In this document: piece after piece, positions 16,649 through 26,303 of the stretch
Position numbering within the stretch: the stretch's first letter is position 1
How the letters are laid out: every line of letters begins with the position of its first letter
Assembly (NCBI GenBank): GCA_030427805.1
Contig: JAUICP010000002.1
Span: forward strand, 1 to 64,000
Direction: 5' to 3'
DNA from: Bdellovibrionia bacterium
GTDB lineage: Bacteria; Bdellovibrionota; Bdellovibrionia; Bdellovibrionales; JAGQZY01
Length of the DNA: 64,000 nt
Made by a program: the position numbers and the translations under genes
Notes under the pieces: model-generated
Told to the model about the DNA's origin: nothing
Seen by the model: the letters and a program-made list of their open reading frames with translations, nothing else
Databases searched by the model: none

Positions 16649-18601
16649 TTAAAGGGACGTCGGAAAGAGGCCGTCGACCAATTGCTCGTAGGGATAGACT
16701 TGGACATATCGACCTTGTTCATTGATTCGATCCGCGAAGTTTAGCAATCGACCAAGTTCGCTGGCTGGCAACTGATCGAGGCGCAAAGCGACGGGCGAGC
16801 CGCCCAGAGAAATTCCCACGTCTCGCAAGTACTTGCGAAGAAAACTCGGGGGGCTTTTTAATTTAAGTCGAATAGAAGCGATCAATCCATTTAACTCTTC
16901 ATCGTCGTGAGTTAAGGGGTTTAACTGATGTTTCAAGCTATTCACTAAATGGGCAAGGTACTCCATAGAAAGAACCCGATTATTTCCCTGAGACTCGCGA
17001 CTCAAACGAGGGCTTGGATGTTCAATTTGCACAGACATTGCTTCAGATTGACCTTCACCCACTAGCTTTTCTACAAATAGGCTCCTCAAATTACCAAGTG
17101 ACTGCCCCTCCGCTGGAGCTACACCAATGACATCCTCAGTAATCATTTCACTAACGAGCTGCCTCAGGGTTCGCTCAATGAGAGCCCCTTCCATACGAAA
17201 GCGAATTGGCTTATCAAATTCTAATTCGTGATAATAGTGTCCTAACTCAATCATCGAAGTAAAAGCCAACTGGTCTCCGCGAGCCATAAGGCGAGATCTC
17301 AACTGATAGTTAAATTGAGTGGTTTCATAGGCCAGCCTCACCCAGTAATAGGCAAGGAGATAGCTTTCACCATAACTCATATCCGGATAGACCTGCCGTA
17401 TGGCAGCCGACACTTCTTCATAAAATTCAAATTGTCCGAGAACGTCTTCGTGAGCACCGATAAAACTTGGAACCTCAGAGTATAGGAGAGTATTGTTAGG
17501 CTCGCTCACTTCGGGAACAACATTAGCATTCGCGGCTCTCCGGTAAAGAATGGTATGCCTTTTCTCCAAACTGTGAATAAAAATTTTGCCAGCTTCAGTC
17601 CCGAGCAAGTCTTGAAACTTTGGAAGCCCACCTCTTACGACCCGGGAAACCATCAAATTATGATGGGAGGTTATCAAGGTTGCCAATCCTGACAACACCT
17701 TTCCTTCACTCTCAAATCCCGGTATTTGCGAAAGCCTTCCAAATTCATAATTATAGGGACTCGTTGGCTGAAAGACTGAGCGAATATCCTCTTCTAAGGA
17801 GAACGGAAGAGGATACTGTTGCAATCCCCCTGTGGACTCACTAACCGCCAAATCGGCAACCACGCGAATGGTTGACCTGCGAATACGCAACCGAATACTG
17901 GGGTCGCGATTTTGAATCGCCCGTCTTAACTGCATTGGAGTCATACTTTGAGGTGAATCGATAGCAGAAATTAAGTGCCAAGGAGTTGGAGACTCTCCAT
18001 CCGAATTTTCTGACGTAAAATACACATCCAATTGGTCAGCGCTTATCCACGTGTAGGACTCAATATAGAACATCTGCTCGGGAGTCTGCTGGTTGCTTGA
18101 TTGTAAGTAGAACGACCATTGGTCTTTATCTAAGTACTCGCGATCAGCCATCGTACTCAATGCCTGGCTGTCAATTGAGTTCCACACTTGCTCATCGGCC
18201 GATTCGAAAATTCCAAGGCTCGAAACCGCAACCGGCTGCACCTGAAAAGACGCCTCACAGAGTGCTCCATGGGCCTCAAGAGATATAAATCGATTGAGCT
18301 GAGAAACTCCCTGGCTCACGAAGCGACCATTTATCGAACTTAAATTGAGAACACGGGCCGATAAACTAGCACCAGAAAAAGAGTAGACTCGCACGCCATC
18401 ACTCCCTGGAAACTCCTTTATCACACGAAACCCTCTCTCAACTTCTGAGAGGTCCATGGGGAGCTCATAGACAACAGCCCTGGCCTTTGATAGCGAGACC
18501 AGGCTTGTTACCGCCACAGGGACGACTAAAATAAGCAAAATTTTTAGATATTTAGCCAAGCGTTTAATCCAGTTAAAATTTATCAGTTCATGCAAATGCA
18601 A
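16649..18601 (-). CDS. Large exported protein, unknown function
   Basis: About 650 residues. A hydrophobic signal (KYLKILLILVVPVAVTSL) ends near SKARA, so the mature protein is extracytoplasmic. Beta-rich segments in the first half give way to helices in the second. No catalytic motif is evident. The longest reading (GTG 18661) would begin three bases from the divergent gene's ATG, leaving no room for promoters. TTG 18601, behind GGGGAGG, gives a normal signal peptide and is preferred. It is divergent from another large exported protein of similar size; the two may work together. Confidence 0.55.
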   Translation of the reverse strand: MHLHELINFNWIKRLAKYLKILLILVVPVAVTSLVSLSKARAVVYELPMDLSEVERGFRVIKEFPGSDGVRVYSFSGASLSARVLNLSSINGRFVSQGVSQLNRFISLEAHGALCEASFQVQPVAVSSLGIFESADEQVWNSIDSQALSTMADREYLDKDQWSFYLQSSNQQTPEQMFYIESYTWISADQLDVYFTSENSDGESPTPWHLISAIDSPQSMTPMQLRRAIQNRDPSIRLRIRRSTIRVVADLAVSESTGGLQQYPLPFSLEEDIRSVFQPTSPYNYEFGRLSQIPGFESEGKVLSGLATLITSHHNLMVSRVVRGGLPKFQDLLGTEAGKIFIHSLEKRHTILYRRAANANVVPEVSEPNNTLLYSEVPSFIGAHEDVLGQFEFYEEVSAAIRQVYPDMSYGESYLLAYYWVRLAYETTQFNYQLRSRLMARGDQLAFTSMIELGHYYHELEFDKPIRFRMEGALIERTLRQLVSEMITEDVIGVAPAEGQSLGNLRSLFVEKLVGEGQSEAMSVQIEHPSPRLSRESQGNNRVLSMEYLAHLVNSLKHQLNPLTHDDEELNGLIASIRLKLKSPPSFLRKYLRDVGISLGGSPVALRLDQLPASELGRLLNFADRINEQGRYVQVYPYEQLVDGLFPTSL

Positions 18602-18663
18602 TAGAGTGACCACCTCCCCACCTAAAAATTTTAGGGTCTCGACTTTGCAATTACTAGGCACCT

Positions 18664-20418
18664 ATGACTGAACTGAAATTAAAGAGATTGAGTCGACTTT
18701 TATCAGCTTTTATACTGACATTTGTCGCTCTCACTTGTGTTATAACAGCGAATGCCGAAGAGTCTCTTTCGGGAATGAGTCGCTGTGCGACCAATTTTTA
18801 CTCTTTAGATCTCAGTGCCCTTGAGTACGATGTCGGGCAAATTAATACAGAAATTTCAACATTTAAGAGAGATCGTGCTCCCGAATTTCGTGACTTGGTT
18901 GAAGACCTGAAAACAAGTCAACTTCTTCAGTCTCCCATTTATCGGCTCGTACTCTTCAAAGTTCTTAACTATTTCAATTTCGCCAACATAGGGTTTTACC
19001 GTAAACTCATCGATCCACAGTATAGGTACTTTGCGTTGAATCCCTTAGACTTAAGGGAACTCAGCCAAATGCTCATTGAGCAACTGCACAGACTTCAGTT
19101 ACTCATTCGGCAAAACCCTAATCGCTCAAAAGAAATTGTTCTCGAATTTATCAACGCTAAGAATTTACTCAACGAAGATTTGGAATTTGCACTTCATCAC
19201 TCCTACCACGATCTTTATTGGTTCGACCCTTACACTTTCAACGAAGGCGACCCGGATATCGTCAGAAGAATGGTTCAATCAAGACCCCATACATTTCCGA
19301 CTTTAGAATTTGAAGACGAGGAATTAAACTTTTTCACTGAAGGTCTCTTAGAGTTTTCAGCACTTGGTAAACCTGCAGCTGATCTCTTTTTTGCAATTGA
19401 GATTTCACAAGTGCAAACCGCCTACGTGGACTTCATCCTAGCCATAAAAAATTCCAGCTACATCAATAATCCAAGGGCCCATGGCATTGCTCCCTTCATA
19501 ATGGAGTCAAAGACCTTTGACCCAAGGTACGAAGAAAGTGGGTACCGCGTTGTCGATGACGATGTGAGATATCACATCCAAAATCCTGATGGGAGTAGCA
19601 CCCGGGTTTTCGGCACAGGCTTAGTCTTTCAGTTTCGCGAAGGTCAACACCCCATAAAAGCTGAAGACGTTATGTACCCGACCTTTAATGGTTCCGTGCA
19701 CCCCATGAACGGGGACTCCGATCCAGAGAATATAAAATTGGAGATTTGGAATATCAATAGGCTCACTCAGTCGACTGTGGCCGGAATGATTTCTAACGAA
19801 GCACAACAACTCGGAGAAATTGCTGATAAGTTTTCAGAGCTAGCCGATCAACAGGAACGAAACTTAACAACTTCGGCGAGCTTACAAAGAGAACTTGCAA
19901 GTCTTCTCGAAAAAATCACAAATCATGATCTACTCCTCCGCATGAGTCACAGTCTTTTAAAAAATCTCTACAACGGTTACAGTTCCCATGCGGAATCGCG
20001 ATACTCCTATTTTGTTCAAGAATTAGAGCGCATAAAAACCTGTCTTAACGCCAATCAAATTGAAGCGTGTCCCGAGATATTAATGGGGAGAACTCGTTAT
20101 CAAAGACGAATCGTCGAAATCGAGGGTGAAACTTATATAGAAGAAACTCCCGTGGATAATTTAAGACCTGAGCGCATGTCAGCCTTGGTTGACGACATCA
20201 ATGCTCATCAAGAGTTCTCCGAAAACTATTTACGCCATATTACGGCCCAAAACATTAAATTGACTCAGGTGCTGTTGATCTTTCAAGAGACGATCGCTCG
20301 TCTCTCACAGGCGGCTCTGCAAATTCACGGAGGAAACAATACCAACCCAGCCTCACTCCAAGACGTCGCAGATCAGATGAGGCGTCTGCAAGAAAGACTC
20401 ATCGCAATTAATGACTAG
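18664..20418 (+). CDS. Large exported helical protein, unknown function
   Basis: 584 residues with a signal peptide ending near TANAEE. The N-terminal 220 residues are helical. A short beta insert follows (about 285-365: YRVVDDDVRYHIQ, GTGLVFQFREG), and the C-terminal 200 residues are helical coiled coil. This order matches the protein at 6719-8425, with a similar segment before the insert (GKPAADLFFAIEIS versus GSDAETLFVALFHF). The ribosome site is weak. It is divergent from the gene at 18601. Confidence 0.55.
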   Translation: MTELKLKRLSRLLSAFILTFVALTCVITANAEESLSGMSRCATNFYSLDLSALEYDVGQINTEISTFKRDRAPEFRDLVEDLKTSQLLQSPIYRLVLFKVLNYFNFANIGFYRKLIDPQYRYFALNPLDLRELSQMLIEQLHRLQLLIRQNPNRSKEIVLEFINAKNLLNEDLEFALHHSYHDLYWFDPYTFNEGDPDIVRRMVQSRPHTFPTLEFEDEELNFFTEGLLEFSALGKPAADLFFAIEISQVQTAYVDFILAIKNSSYINNPRAHGIAPFIMESKTFDPRYEESGYRVVDDDVRYHIQNPDGSSTRVFGTGLVFQFREGQHPIKAEDVMYPTFNGSVHPMNGDSDPENIKLEIWNINRLTQSTVAGMISNEAQQLGEIADKFSELADQQERNLTTSASLQRELASLLEKITNHDLLLRMSHSLLKNLYNGYSSHAESRYSYFVQELERIKTCLNANQIEACPEILMGRTRYQRRIVEIEGETYIEETPVDNLRPERMSALVDDINAHQEFSENYLRHITAQNIKLTQVLLIFQETIARLSQAALQIHGGNNTNPASLQDVADQMRRLQERLIAIND

Positions 20419-20421
20419 GCC

Positions 20422-20892
20422 TTAGTATTCGGTTTTGTCTTCGAGTTCGGACCATTTTTTGAAAGACGCAAAAGCTTCTTCGGCCAGGATTTGCTCCATG
20501 AGAACGTCGCGCTCATCTATTTTCTTATTCACTTGATCGTAAAAATAACTGTCATCAAAACCAATCGATGCAGCACTGACACGATCGTTTCCATAGACGA
20601 TGCGATCGATACGTGCCCAGTAAGTGGCCGTCAAACACATGGGGCAGGGTTCACAGCTCGTATAAAGAGTCGCACCCTTGAGACTGAAATCATTAATCGT
20701 TTTACATGCCTCTCTAATCGCCATGACCTCGGCGTGGGCTGTAGGATCAAAATCTATAGTCACGCGGTTATGCCCGCGGCCAATAATTTGACCATCTTTA
20801 ACGATGACAGCACCGAAAGGGCCACCGCCTTGTTCAAGGCTTTTAGTTGCTAATTGAATCGCTTCGCGCAGAAAATTTTCATCCAGACTCAT
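20422..20892 (-). CDS. guaD: Guanine deaminase, cytidine-deaminase fold
   Basis: 156 residues, exactly the length of Bacillus subtilis GuaD. The zinc site is complete: H53 and E55 in TAHAEV, and C83 and C86 in EPCPMC. Downstream, GFDDSYFYDQ and the C-terminal tyrosine (DKTEY) match the GuaD-specific features in which the tail closes over the active site. It should hydrolyse guanine to xanthine and ammonia in the cytoplasm, useful for salvaging prey purines. A tRNA adenosine deaminase is less likely given the tail. It converges closely with the exported-protein gene ending at 20418. Confidence 0.9.
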   Translation of the reverse strand: MSLDENFLREAIQLATKSLEQGGGPFGAVIVKDGQIIGRGHNRVTIDFDPTAHAEVMAIREACKTINDFSLKGATLYTSCEPCPMCLTATYWARIDRIVYGNDRVSAASIGFDDSYFYDQVNKKIDERDVLMEQILAEEAFASFKKWSELEDKTEY

Positions 20893-20954
20893 TTGACCTA
20901 CCCCTCAAATTTACTCTAATTGAGAAAATTTGGGGATTCAATATCAATTCAACC

Positions 20955-22097
20955 TCAATTCAACAGTAAGGATTCAAAGTGAGCTTCACAGGTCTCGCCT
21001 GAGACCCCTAAATTGCCAGAGTTCCGATACGACTCGCTGGTCAAAAAGTGAGATGGCGAGGTTCTTTCGGTATCGTAATTAAAATTTTGCTCAATACCTA
21101 AAACGACAGCCTTCCATATAATTCCCATGTGGACCACTTGGGAGAGTCGGTAGGGATTATTCCTCCTAAAGGGTCGATCCGAATTCGCCCTCTGATCTTC
21201 TTGTCGAGCTCTTTTGCGGCCGTTTTCATTCGTCACGGCCATAAGCATTCCCAAGTCTTTTAAAAGTGGTTTTGCTTGTTCGGTGATGTGAATAAGTTCG
21301 GATAAGTGAAAATAAAATAAGGAGCGCGAAAGAAAAGGACTCAAGCGGCTGTACCTCTGGTCGGCCCCCGAATAAGTCTCAAGAACTTCAGACACAGCAA
21401 CGAGTGACCTTGAGTCATGAGAAATATAAACTTTTTTTCCGTAATTCAGATCGCTCGAAAAATGTTCAAAGAGACTCTCAAGGCTACTCAATCGAAAGGC
21501 CGATTCTAACCCTCCCTGATAGTCCATCAAAAACTGATGGCCTTGGGTCCCTTCTGCGAGTTCGCCCATGATGGAATGGAAATAAGCAATATAATAGGCA
21601 TCAACGACTCGGAGTAAATCCTGTTTTTCTGATTCCTGACGGAAACGCTCAGACTCAATTTTGTCTAAGGTCAGTTGGTAGGCCATTAGAGATTGCTCTA
21701 GCCCTTGGAGCACCACCTCTAGACGACTCGAGTTTTCTGCAATGGAATTTCCGGAGTCAGAAATCTCATCCGAAGCGAGAATCTCCTCTGTGATTCTCAC
21801 GAACCTTGAAACCAGGGCTCTAGGTGGCCCGGCAAGATTTTGGTACCTTTTAACATCTGGGGTATTAATTTCTGTGCTATCAACAAAACCGATATCTCCA
21901 AGAACTAAAGCCGTCGCCACTAAGAATTCTTCATCTTCAGAAAGAACTCCCTTTGGGTTGAGGCTATGCCGACCTTCAATGGCTTTGATTAAATGATTCA
22001 TACCCCGAGAAAACCCATGGGTCTGCGCCTGGGTTTTCAGGCTGTGAAAACTCAAGATAAAGAGAACCGTAATTTTTAAAACGAGTCGGTAGCTAAT
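20955..22097 (-). CDS. Exported protein, apparently starting at ATT
   Basis: About 380 residues, mostly helical, with conserved-looking tyrosine/histidine patches; the family is unknown. The first ATG/GTG/TTG-type codon is TTG 22055, which lacks a ribosome site. The open frame continues upstream and encodes a textbook signal peptide (SYRLVLKITVLFILSFHS, cleavage after TQA). The only sensible start for it is ATT 22097, which stands exactly 7 bases after AGGAG (22109-22105). The in-frame stop upstream is at 22122-22124. A sequencing error cannot be excluded. Confidence 0.6.
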   Translation of the reverse strand: MSYRLVLKITVLFILSFHSLKTQAQTHGFSRGMNHLIKAIEGRHSLNPKGVLSEDEEFLVATALVLGDIGFVDSTEINTPDVKRYQNLAGPPRALVSRFVRITEEILASDEISDSGNSIAENSSRLEVVLQGLEQSLMAYQLTLDKIESERFRQESEKQDLLRVVDAYYIAYFHSIMGELAEGTQGHQFLMDYQGGLESAFRLSSLESLFEHFSSDLNYGKKVYISHDSRSLVAVSEVLETYSGADQRYSRLSPFLSRSLFYFHLSELIHITEQAKPLLKDLGMLMAVTNENGRKRARQEDQRANSDRPFRRNNPYRLSQVVHMGIIWKAVVLGIEQNFNYDTERTSPSHFLTSESYRNSGNLGVSGETCEAHFESLLLN

Positions 22098-22247
22098 GGG
22101 TTCACTCCTAGTTCTTGATATTTAGAAGCAATATAGGAACCATTAATTCGTTATCAGTAAAATCTGAAATTAATTTAAAATTGTGAATCTAATCATTTTA
22201 ACTGGCTAAATGCTTGCAGTATATCCAGCCAATAACTGGCGGATTCG

Positions 22248-23255
22248 ATGAAAAGACCTTTACATACATTGACACAGTATCTTTACTGCTTAGGATTGGT
22301 TCTCATGGGCCCTAATTTGGCGGCCAAACAGGCGTGTGAGATCACACTCTCCTATCATCCCGCCCAACAGGTCCACTCTATTCAGTCAGCTCTTTCGGGC
22401 GACAGCTATCAGTACAACAATACCAGAGGTCTCCATGACCTTTTTGAGGTTTTTAATTTTCCAAAGAAATACGTGGTTGGCGAAAAGAAAATTCTAATTG
22501 CTGGAGGAGGAGTCGGAATCCTGTCCATTCAACTGGCCCAACAAAGCTTATACGCGGTGGATTCAGTGGACATTATCGATTATCAAACCGAATTTCGAGA
22601 GAAAATTCAAAGTCAGCCAGTCCTCGTCAAACCCGCTTTTAATGGTCAAGGCTATCAACTCGATTTTGCTGATAACAGACTGATCAAGCAGTTTTTTGCA
22701 CTTGCTCGCACCCTTGGCACTGTCCCCCATCAATTTGATGTTTTCTCAGCAAGGTTTTCTTCAGAAGAAGAGGCCCGTAATTTCATGGGAGACACTGTTG
22801 AACTCACCCTCGCAAAACTCTTAGAAAAACAAACTGAGTTGGATTTGGCTTTCTTTGTTGCACCTGTCGACCACTTTCTAAGAGAGACCCAAGAAAAATA
22901 CGACATTATTATAGATATGGAAGGAGCCATGGCCTACTCCACCGATCGATTGCAATTAGCTCGCGTCTACCAAAAAGCTCTTAAGGAGGATGGCCTTCTC
23001 TTTGTCAGCTCTTCTGGTTTCGATACAAGCTTTATAAGAGATCCAGAGACCCAGGAATCTATGAGCTTCTCTCATTTAATTAGGCAAAGACACCCAGAGA
23101 CCTTTGTTCCCGGAAATGCAGGGGCTCGATCCTTTGCACTGACAAAACCTTTTCCTGAGTTTTTTCAACAGGGCTTCAATATTAAGTCAACCGAACTCCC
23201 CGTCCCCGGGGATGGACTCAATATTTATCCTGTGATCACCTACTCGTCCGACTAA
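22248..23255 (+). CDS. Exported protein with a SAM-methyltransferase/spermidine-synthase fold
   Basis: 335 residues with a probable signal peptide (hydrophobic stretch ending near NLAAKQA). The Rossmann-type motif I is present (KKILIAGGGVGILSIQLAQQ), followed by an acidic strand end (VDIIDYQ). A later motif (YDIIIDMEGAMAY) and DGLLFVSSSG resemble motifs IV-VI of class I methyltransferases or spermidine synthases. An exported enzyme of this type is unusual because S-adenosylmethionine is cytoplasmic; the signal may instead be a membrane anchor. The ribosome site is weak. Confidence 0.6.
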   Translation: MKRPLHTLTQYLYCLGLVLMGPNLAAKQACEITLSYHPAQQVHSIQSALSGDSYQYNNTRGLHDLFEVFNFPKKYVVGEKKILIAGGGVGILSIQLAQQSLYAVDSVDIIDYQTEFREKIQSQPVLVKPAFNGQGYQLDFADNRLIKQFFALARTLGTVPHQFDVFSARFSSEEEARNFMGDTVELTLAKLLEKQTELDLAFFVAPVDHFLRETQEKYDIIIDMEGAMAYSTDRLQLARVYQKALKEDGLLFVSSSGFDTSFIRDPETQESMSFSHLIRQRHPETFVPGNAGARSFALTKPFPEFFQQGFNIKSTELPVPGDGLNIYPVITYSSD

Positions 23256-23386
23256 TTTCGGCCTCCGACTTTTCCCGAGCCCATTAAAGACTTTTATTTC
23301 GACCTCAGTGTCTCAATTTGAAACTCGCGAAACTTCTTCCGTCTTCGCGTGTTTTCCAAATAGAGGGTAAAGGAAAGGTTGGGGAA

Positions 23387-24826
23387 ATGAAAGAATCAAG
23401 ACACACTTCAAATTATGTAGCATTTGCGGAGTCCACTCTACTCGTATTGACAGTACTCACACTCTTCATAATGTTATCCGCTTGCTCTCAATTCAACTCC
23501 GAAGAGAGCTTTATGATCGAAGAACTGAGTCAAACGAGTGATCTAAAATCAGAGAGTATCTCAACTGCAGCCGGCTCAAATACTCTCACTCTGCAAAAGC
23601 TCACATCTCATTGTGCTGAATCCGGCAATACAAATTTTGACCCAACAAACTTAGAATACCTCGTCGACCCATCAAACACATTTTCATTCGCATTTAATGT
23701 CGCCTATGGAAATCACGATAACGATGCCGATGGAGTCATCGATCAAGACAGCAATAACGACGGAAAAGGCGATCTCGACAATTTTAGAAACCGTCGAGTC
23801 TTTGATATTCTCTATCATAAAACTGGATCTAAACGCCCTTTGGTCATTTTCTTCCACGGTGGTGGATTTGCTGCGGGCGACAAGTGCGTGGCCTACAATT
23901 ACCGAAAGATGCCTGTTAAGGAAATTCTCGATGCGGGGGCCGCCTTTGCTACCGTCAACTATCGCTTTCTTGGCTACACCAATAGTCAGAATCAAAAAGT
24001 CCCCTACGACACTAACAAGGGAGTTATTACAGCCCTTAAGGATGGCAAACGACTGATTCAAGTTCTTAGAGCCAATGCCAATAGATATAACATTGATAAG
24101 AATAGAGTATTGGTAATGGGTGGCTCAGCCGGGGCTGGAATCGCCCTCTGGAATTCAGTAATGGACGATGGAGCGGACCTGAGCTCTACAAAAATCGTGG
24201 CCAGACAGTCGACTAAACCAAATGCACTCATCGCCATAGGAGTCCAATCCACCTACGACTTTAACCGTTGGGAGAACGAGATTTTTCATCAGGGTTCAAA
24301 TTATATGTACCGTCGTTGGAGATACGCTCAGTATGCTGTGAACCAAAATGGCTTTCCGACGAATCACGACTTTCCCGACTGTCGCTACTGGAACTACCAA
24401 GGAGAGTCTATAGCCTGCGATGATCCCAATCGTCCGATCGGAAGGTCTGCGGTAGATTACTACGGTCACGCTGGTGGAATAAAGGCGGTACTTGGCTATA
24501 CCGGAGCGGGAGAGCCTGCAGCGGAGCCAGGTACAACGAGCTACCAAAAGTACCTGGACGAAACCAAATCCATGCGCAAAAAAGTTGATATTATCTCTAT
24601 GATTTCAGCAGACGATCCGATTATGTATTTGGAGGCACTTGATGTTCCCGACAATGTGACTGTCCCGACGGCGGGTACCGTCTACCACAGTAAATACCAT
24701 GCCATTGCCGTAAATTATGTGGCAAATTTAGTGGGAGTACGAAATCAACTGCAGATTGGATATCAACGGGGCCTGAATCAAAGGCAACTTCGCTTCAACT
24801 TTATCAACGCCCACATTATTAAGTAG
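23387..24826 (+). CDS. Lipoprotein esterase (alpha/beta hydrolase) with calcium-type loops
   Basis: 479 residues from ATG 23387, which has GGGGAA upstream; a TTG at 23318 is less likely. Lipobox MLSAC puts the lipid cysteine near residue 33. Residues 108-135 carry aspartate/asparagine-rich loops (HDNDADGVIDQDSNNDGKG) like dockerin or thrombospondin-type calcium sites. The hydrolase domain has the oxyanion motif HGGG (about 157-160) and nucleophile GGSAG (serine about 247), as in carboxylesterase/lipase families, plus a late YHAIAV histidine. It probably cleaves esters at the cell surface. Confidence 0.85.
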   Translation: MKESRHTSNYVAFAESTLLVLTVLTLFIMLSACSQFNSEESFMIEELSQTSDLKSESISTAAGSNTLTLQKLTSHCAESGNTNFDPTNLEYLVDPSNTFSFAFNVAYGNHDNDADGVIDQDSNNDGKGDLDNFRNRRVFDILYHKTGSKRPLVIFFHGGGFAAGDKCVAYNYRKMPVKEILDAGAAFATVNYRFLGYTNSQNQKVPYDTNKGVITALKDGKRLIQVLRANANRYNIDKNRVLVMGGSAGAGIALWNSVMDDGADLSSTKIVARQSTKPNALIAIGVQSTYDFNRWENEIFHQGSNYMYRRWRYAQYAVNQNGFPTNHDFPDCRYWNYQGESIACDDPNRPIGRSAVDYYGHAGGIKAVLGYTGAGEPAAEPGTTSYQKYLDETKSMRKKVDIISMISADDPIMYLEALDVPDNVTVPTAGTVYHSKYHAIAVNYVANLVGVRNQLQIGYQRGLNQRQLRFNFINAHIIK

Positions 24827-24842
24827 TTTGCTGTTCTCTAAC

Positions 24843-26303
24843 CTAGCTGGCGCGCTTTTGCAATTCCATCTCTTCGTCCTCGCAGATATGACCACAGGAT
24901 CTACATTTTAAAATATAGATCCCTTTCGTATCTTGATCGACGTAGAGAATTCCGTCATCGCATTCAGGGCAATCTAACTCGCCCTTGGCTTTGCTGGCGC
25001 TGTCTTTATAGCTCGCTTTATAGAGCTTTATGATATCATTTTCAAAACCTTTGAGGTTATATTTTCCGCGAACTTCAAAAAGAATATCATCTTCTTTTCC
25101 CAAGGCCGCCTTTACCTTGTTCGAGACGAGGACTTCACCGGGCTCAGCGACATCGCAAATGCGGCTGGCCATGTTGACCACCGGGCCCAATGCCGTATAG
25201 GAGTGAAAATACCTTTTACTCCCATAGAAACCAACACTGGCAAACCCCTTAGAGATACCAATTCGCACTTGAAATTCTGCAAGCCAAAACTCTTCGTAAA
25301 AGCTCTGTTTATCTTTAATTCGCTGTTGGATCTCGAGAGCGGCGTTCACCACGCGCTCGACATAATCGTGATGTTTTATCGGGTCATTTGAAAAGGATAA
25401 AATCCCATCACCCAGGAACTTATCAATAGTGATATCGTACTTGAGCATGACCTTCATGGCATCGTCCATGAATTCCGCCATCACTCTCTGGAAGTCATCC
25501 TTATCGATTCGATTGAGTCGTTCTGTCGAATTGACTATATCGACGAACATAGCACAAAGTTCAGAGCGGTGAATTTCGTTTTGTAGAGTTACACGCCCTT
25601 CTTTAATGGCCTCAACAATTTGCGGACTAAACTGGCGGCTCAACTCAGTCAATTGAATTGCTTGCTTGGTTTTCTCTTCAATGATCTTGTTGCGACTAGC
25701 GATTTCACCGTGGAGCTCTAATCTTGTGTTAAGCTCCTTGACTCGAAGCCTCTCGTTAAAGAATCGAATAAGAAAGAGAATCAAAATCGTAGATCCAATA
25801 AAAAAGCTATTAATCGCTATACCCTTGAGGGAGTCCGAATTATTAGCTTGCAGAAGTGTGATGAGATAAAAAGGACCAAAAACTAATCCGGTCACCAATA
25901 AGAAAGCATAACGCTTCCATGGGATAAACGAGAGCGACCCGAGAGCGACCAAATTAAGACCCGCATAATAAGGGGTCTCGGCGATATCAATTCGAAAAAT
26001 CATGTAATTAATCGCTAGTGCGAGAGTAATAACAAAATATGAAGCAACCCACTGGATGTGAAGAAAGTTCTTAGCCTTTTTGGTTAACCAAAGGACGAGA
26101 AAACAATTGGGAATAATCAGCGAGCGAACAGCTAAAAACTCCCACTTAAGATGGGGAACGTAGAGGATGTCGGCGACCCAGAAAAGCATATAGAGGGGCA
26201 TTGCCATTCTATTGGCAATAACGCGCAAGATCGCTTTGGTTTCTTTAAAGCGATCTTGTTCCCTTATAGCTTCGATTTCGTCCTGAGTCTTAGTCAGTTC
26301 CAT
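24843..26303 (-). CDS. Membrane class III adenylate/guanylate cyclase with C-terminal zinc ribbon
   Basis: 486 residues. About six membrane helices (30-185) lead through a coiled coil to a class III cyclase domain (245-405). Metal ligands D255 (FVDIVNST) and D299 (DKFLGDGI) and substrate lysine K295 are present; N377 and R381 are in VVNMASR. The residue that usually reads the base (D or T in xxG-D-xVN) is P374, so purine specificity is uncertain. The tail has CPEC (445-448) and CRSC (467-470), a zinc ribbon. Its start overlaps the PilZ/methyltransferase gene's 3' end by 14 bases, indicating coupling. Confidence 0.9.
   Translation of the reverse strand: MELTKTQDEIEAIREQDRFKETKAILRVIANRMAMPLYMLFWVADILYVPHLKWEFLAVRSLIIPNCFLVLWLTKKAKNFLHIQWVASYFVITLALAINYMIFRIDIAETPYYAGLNLVALGSLSFIPWKRYAFLLVTGLVFGPFYLITLLQANNSDSLKGIAINSFFIGSTILILFLIRFFNERLRVKELNTRLELHGEIASRNKIIEEKTKQAIQLTELSRQFSPQIVEAIKEGRVTLQNEIHRSELCAMFVDIVNSTERLNRIDKDDFQRVMAEFMDDAMKVMLKYDITIDKFLGDGILSFSNDPIKHHDYVERVVNAALEIQQRIKDKQSFYEEFWLAEFQVRIGISKGFASVGFYGSKRYFHSYTALGPVVNMASRICDVAEPGEVLVSNKVKAALGKEDDILFEVRGKYNLKGFENDIIKLYKASYKDSASKAKGELDCPECDDGILYVDQDTKGIYILKCRSCGHICEDEEMELQKRAS

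Noticed and set aside
18602-18661. GTG 18661 start of the large exported protein
   Set aside because: It would start two bases from the divergent ATG, leave no promoter space, and put 20 unneeded residues before a good signal peptide.
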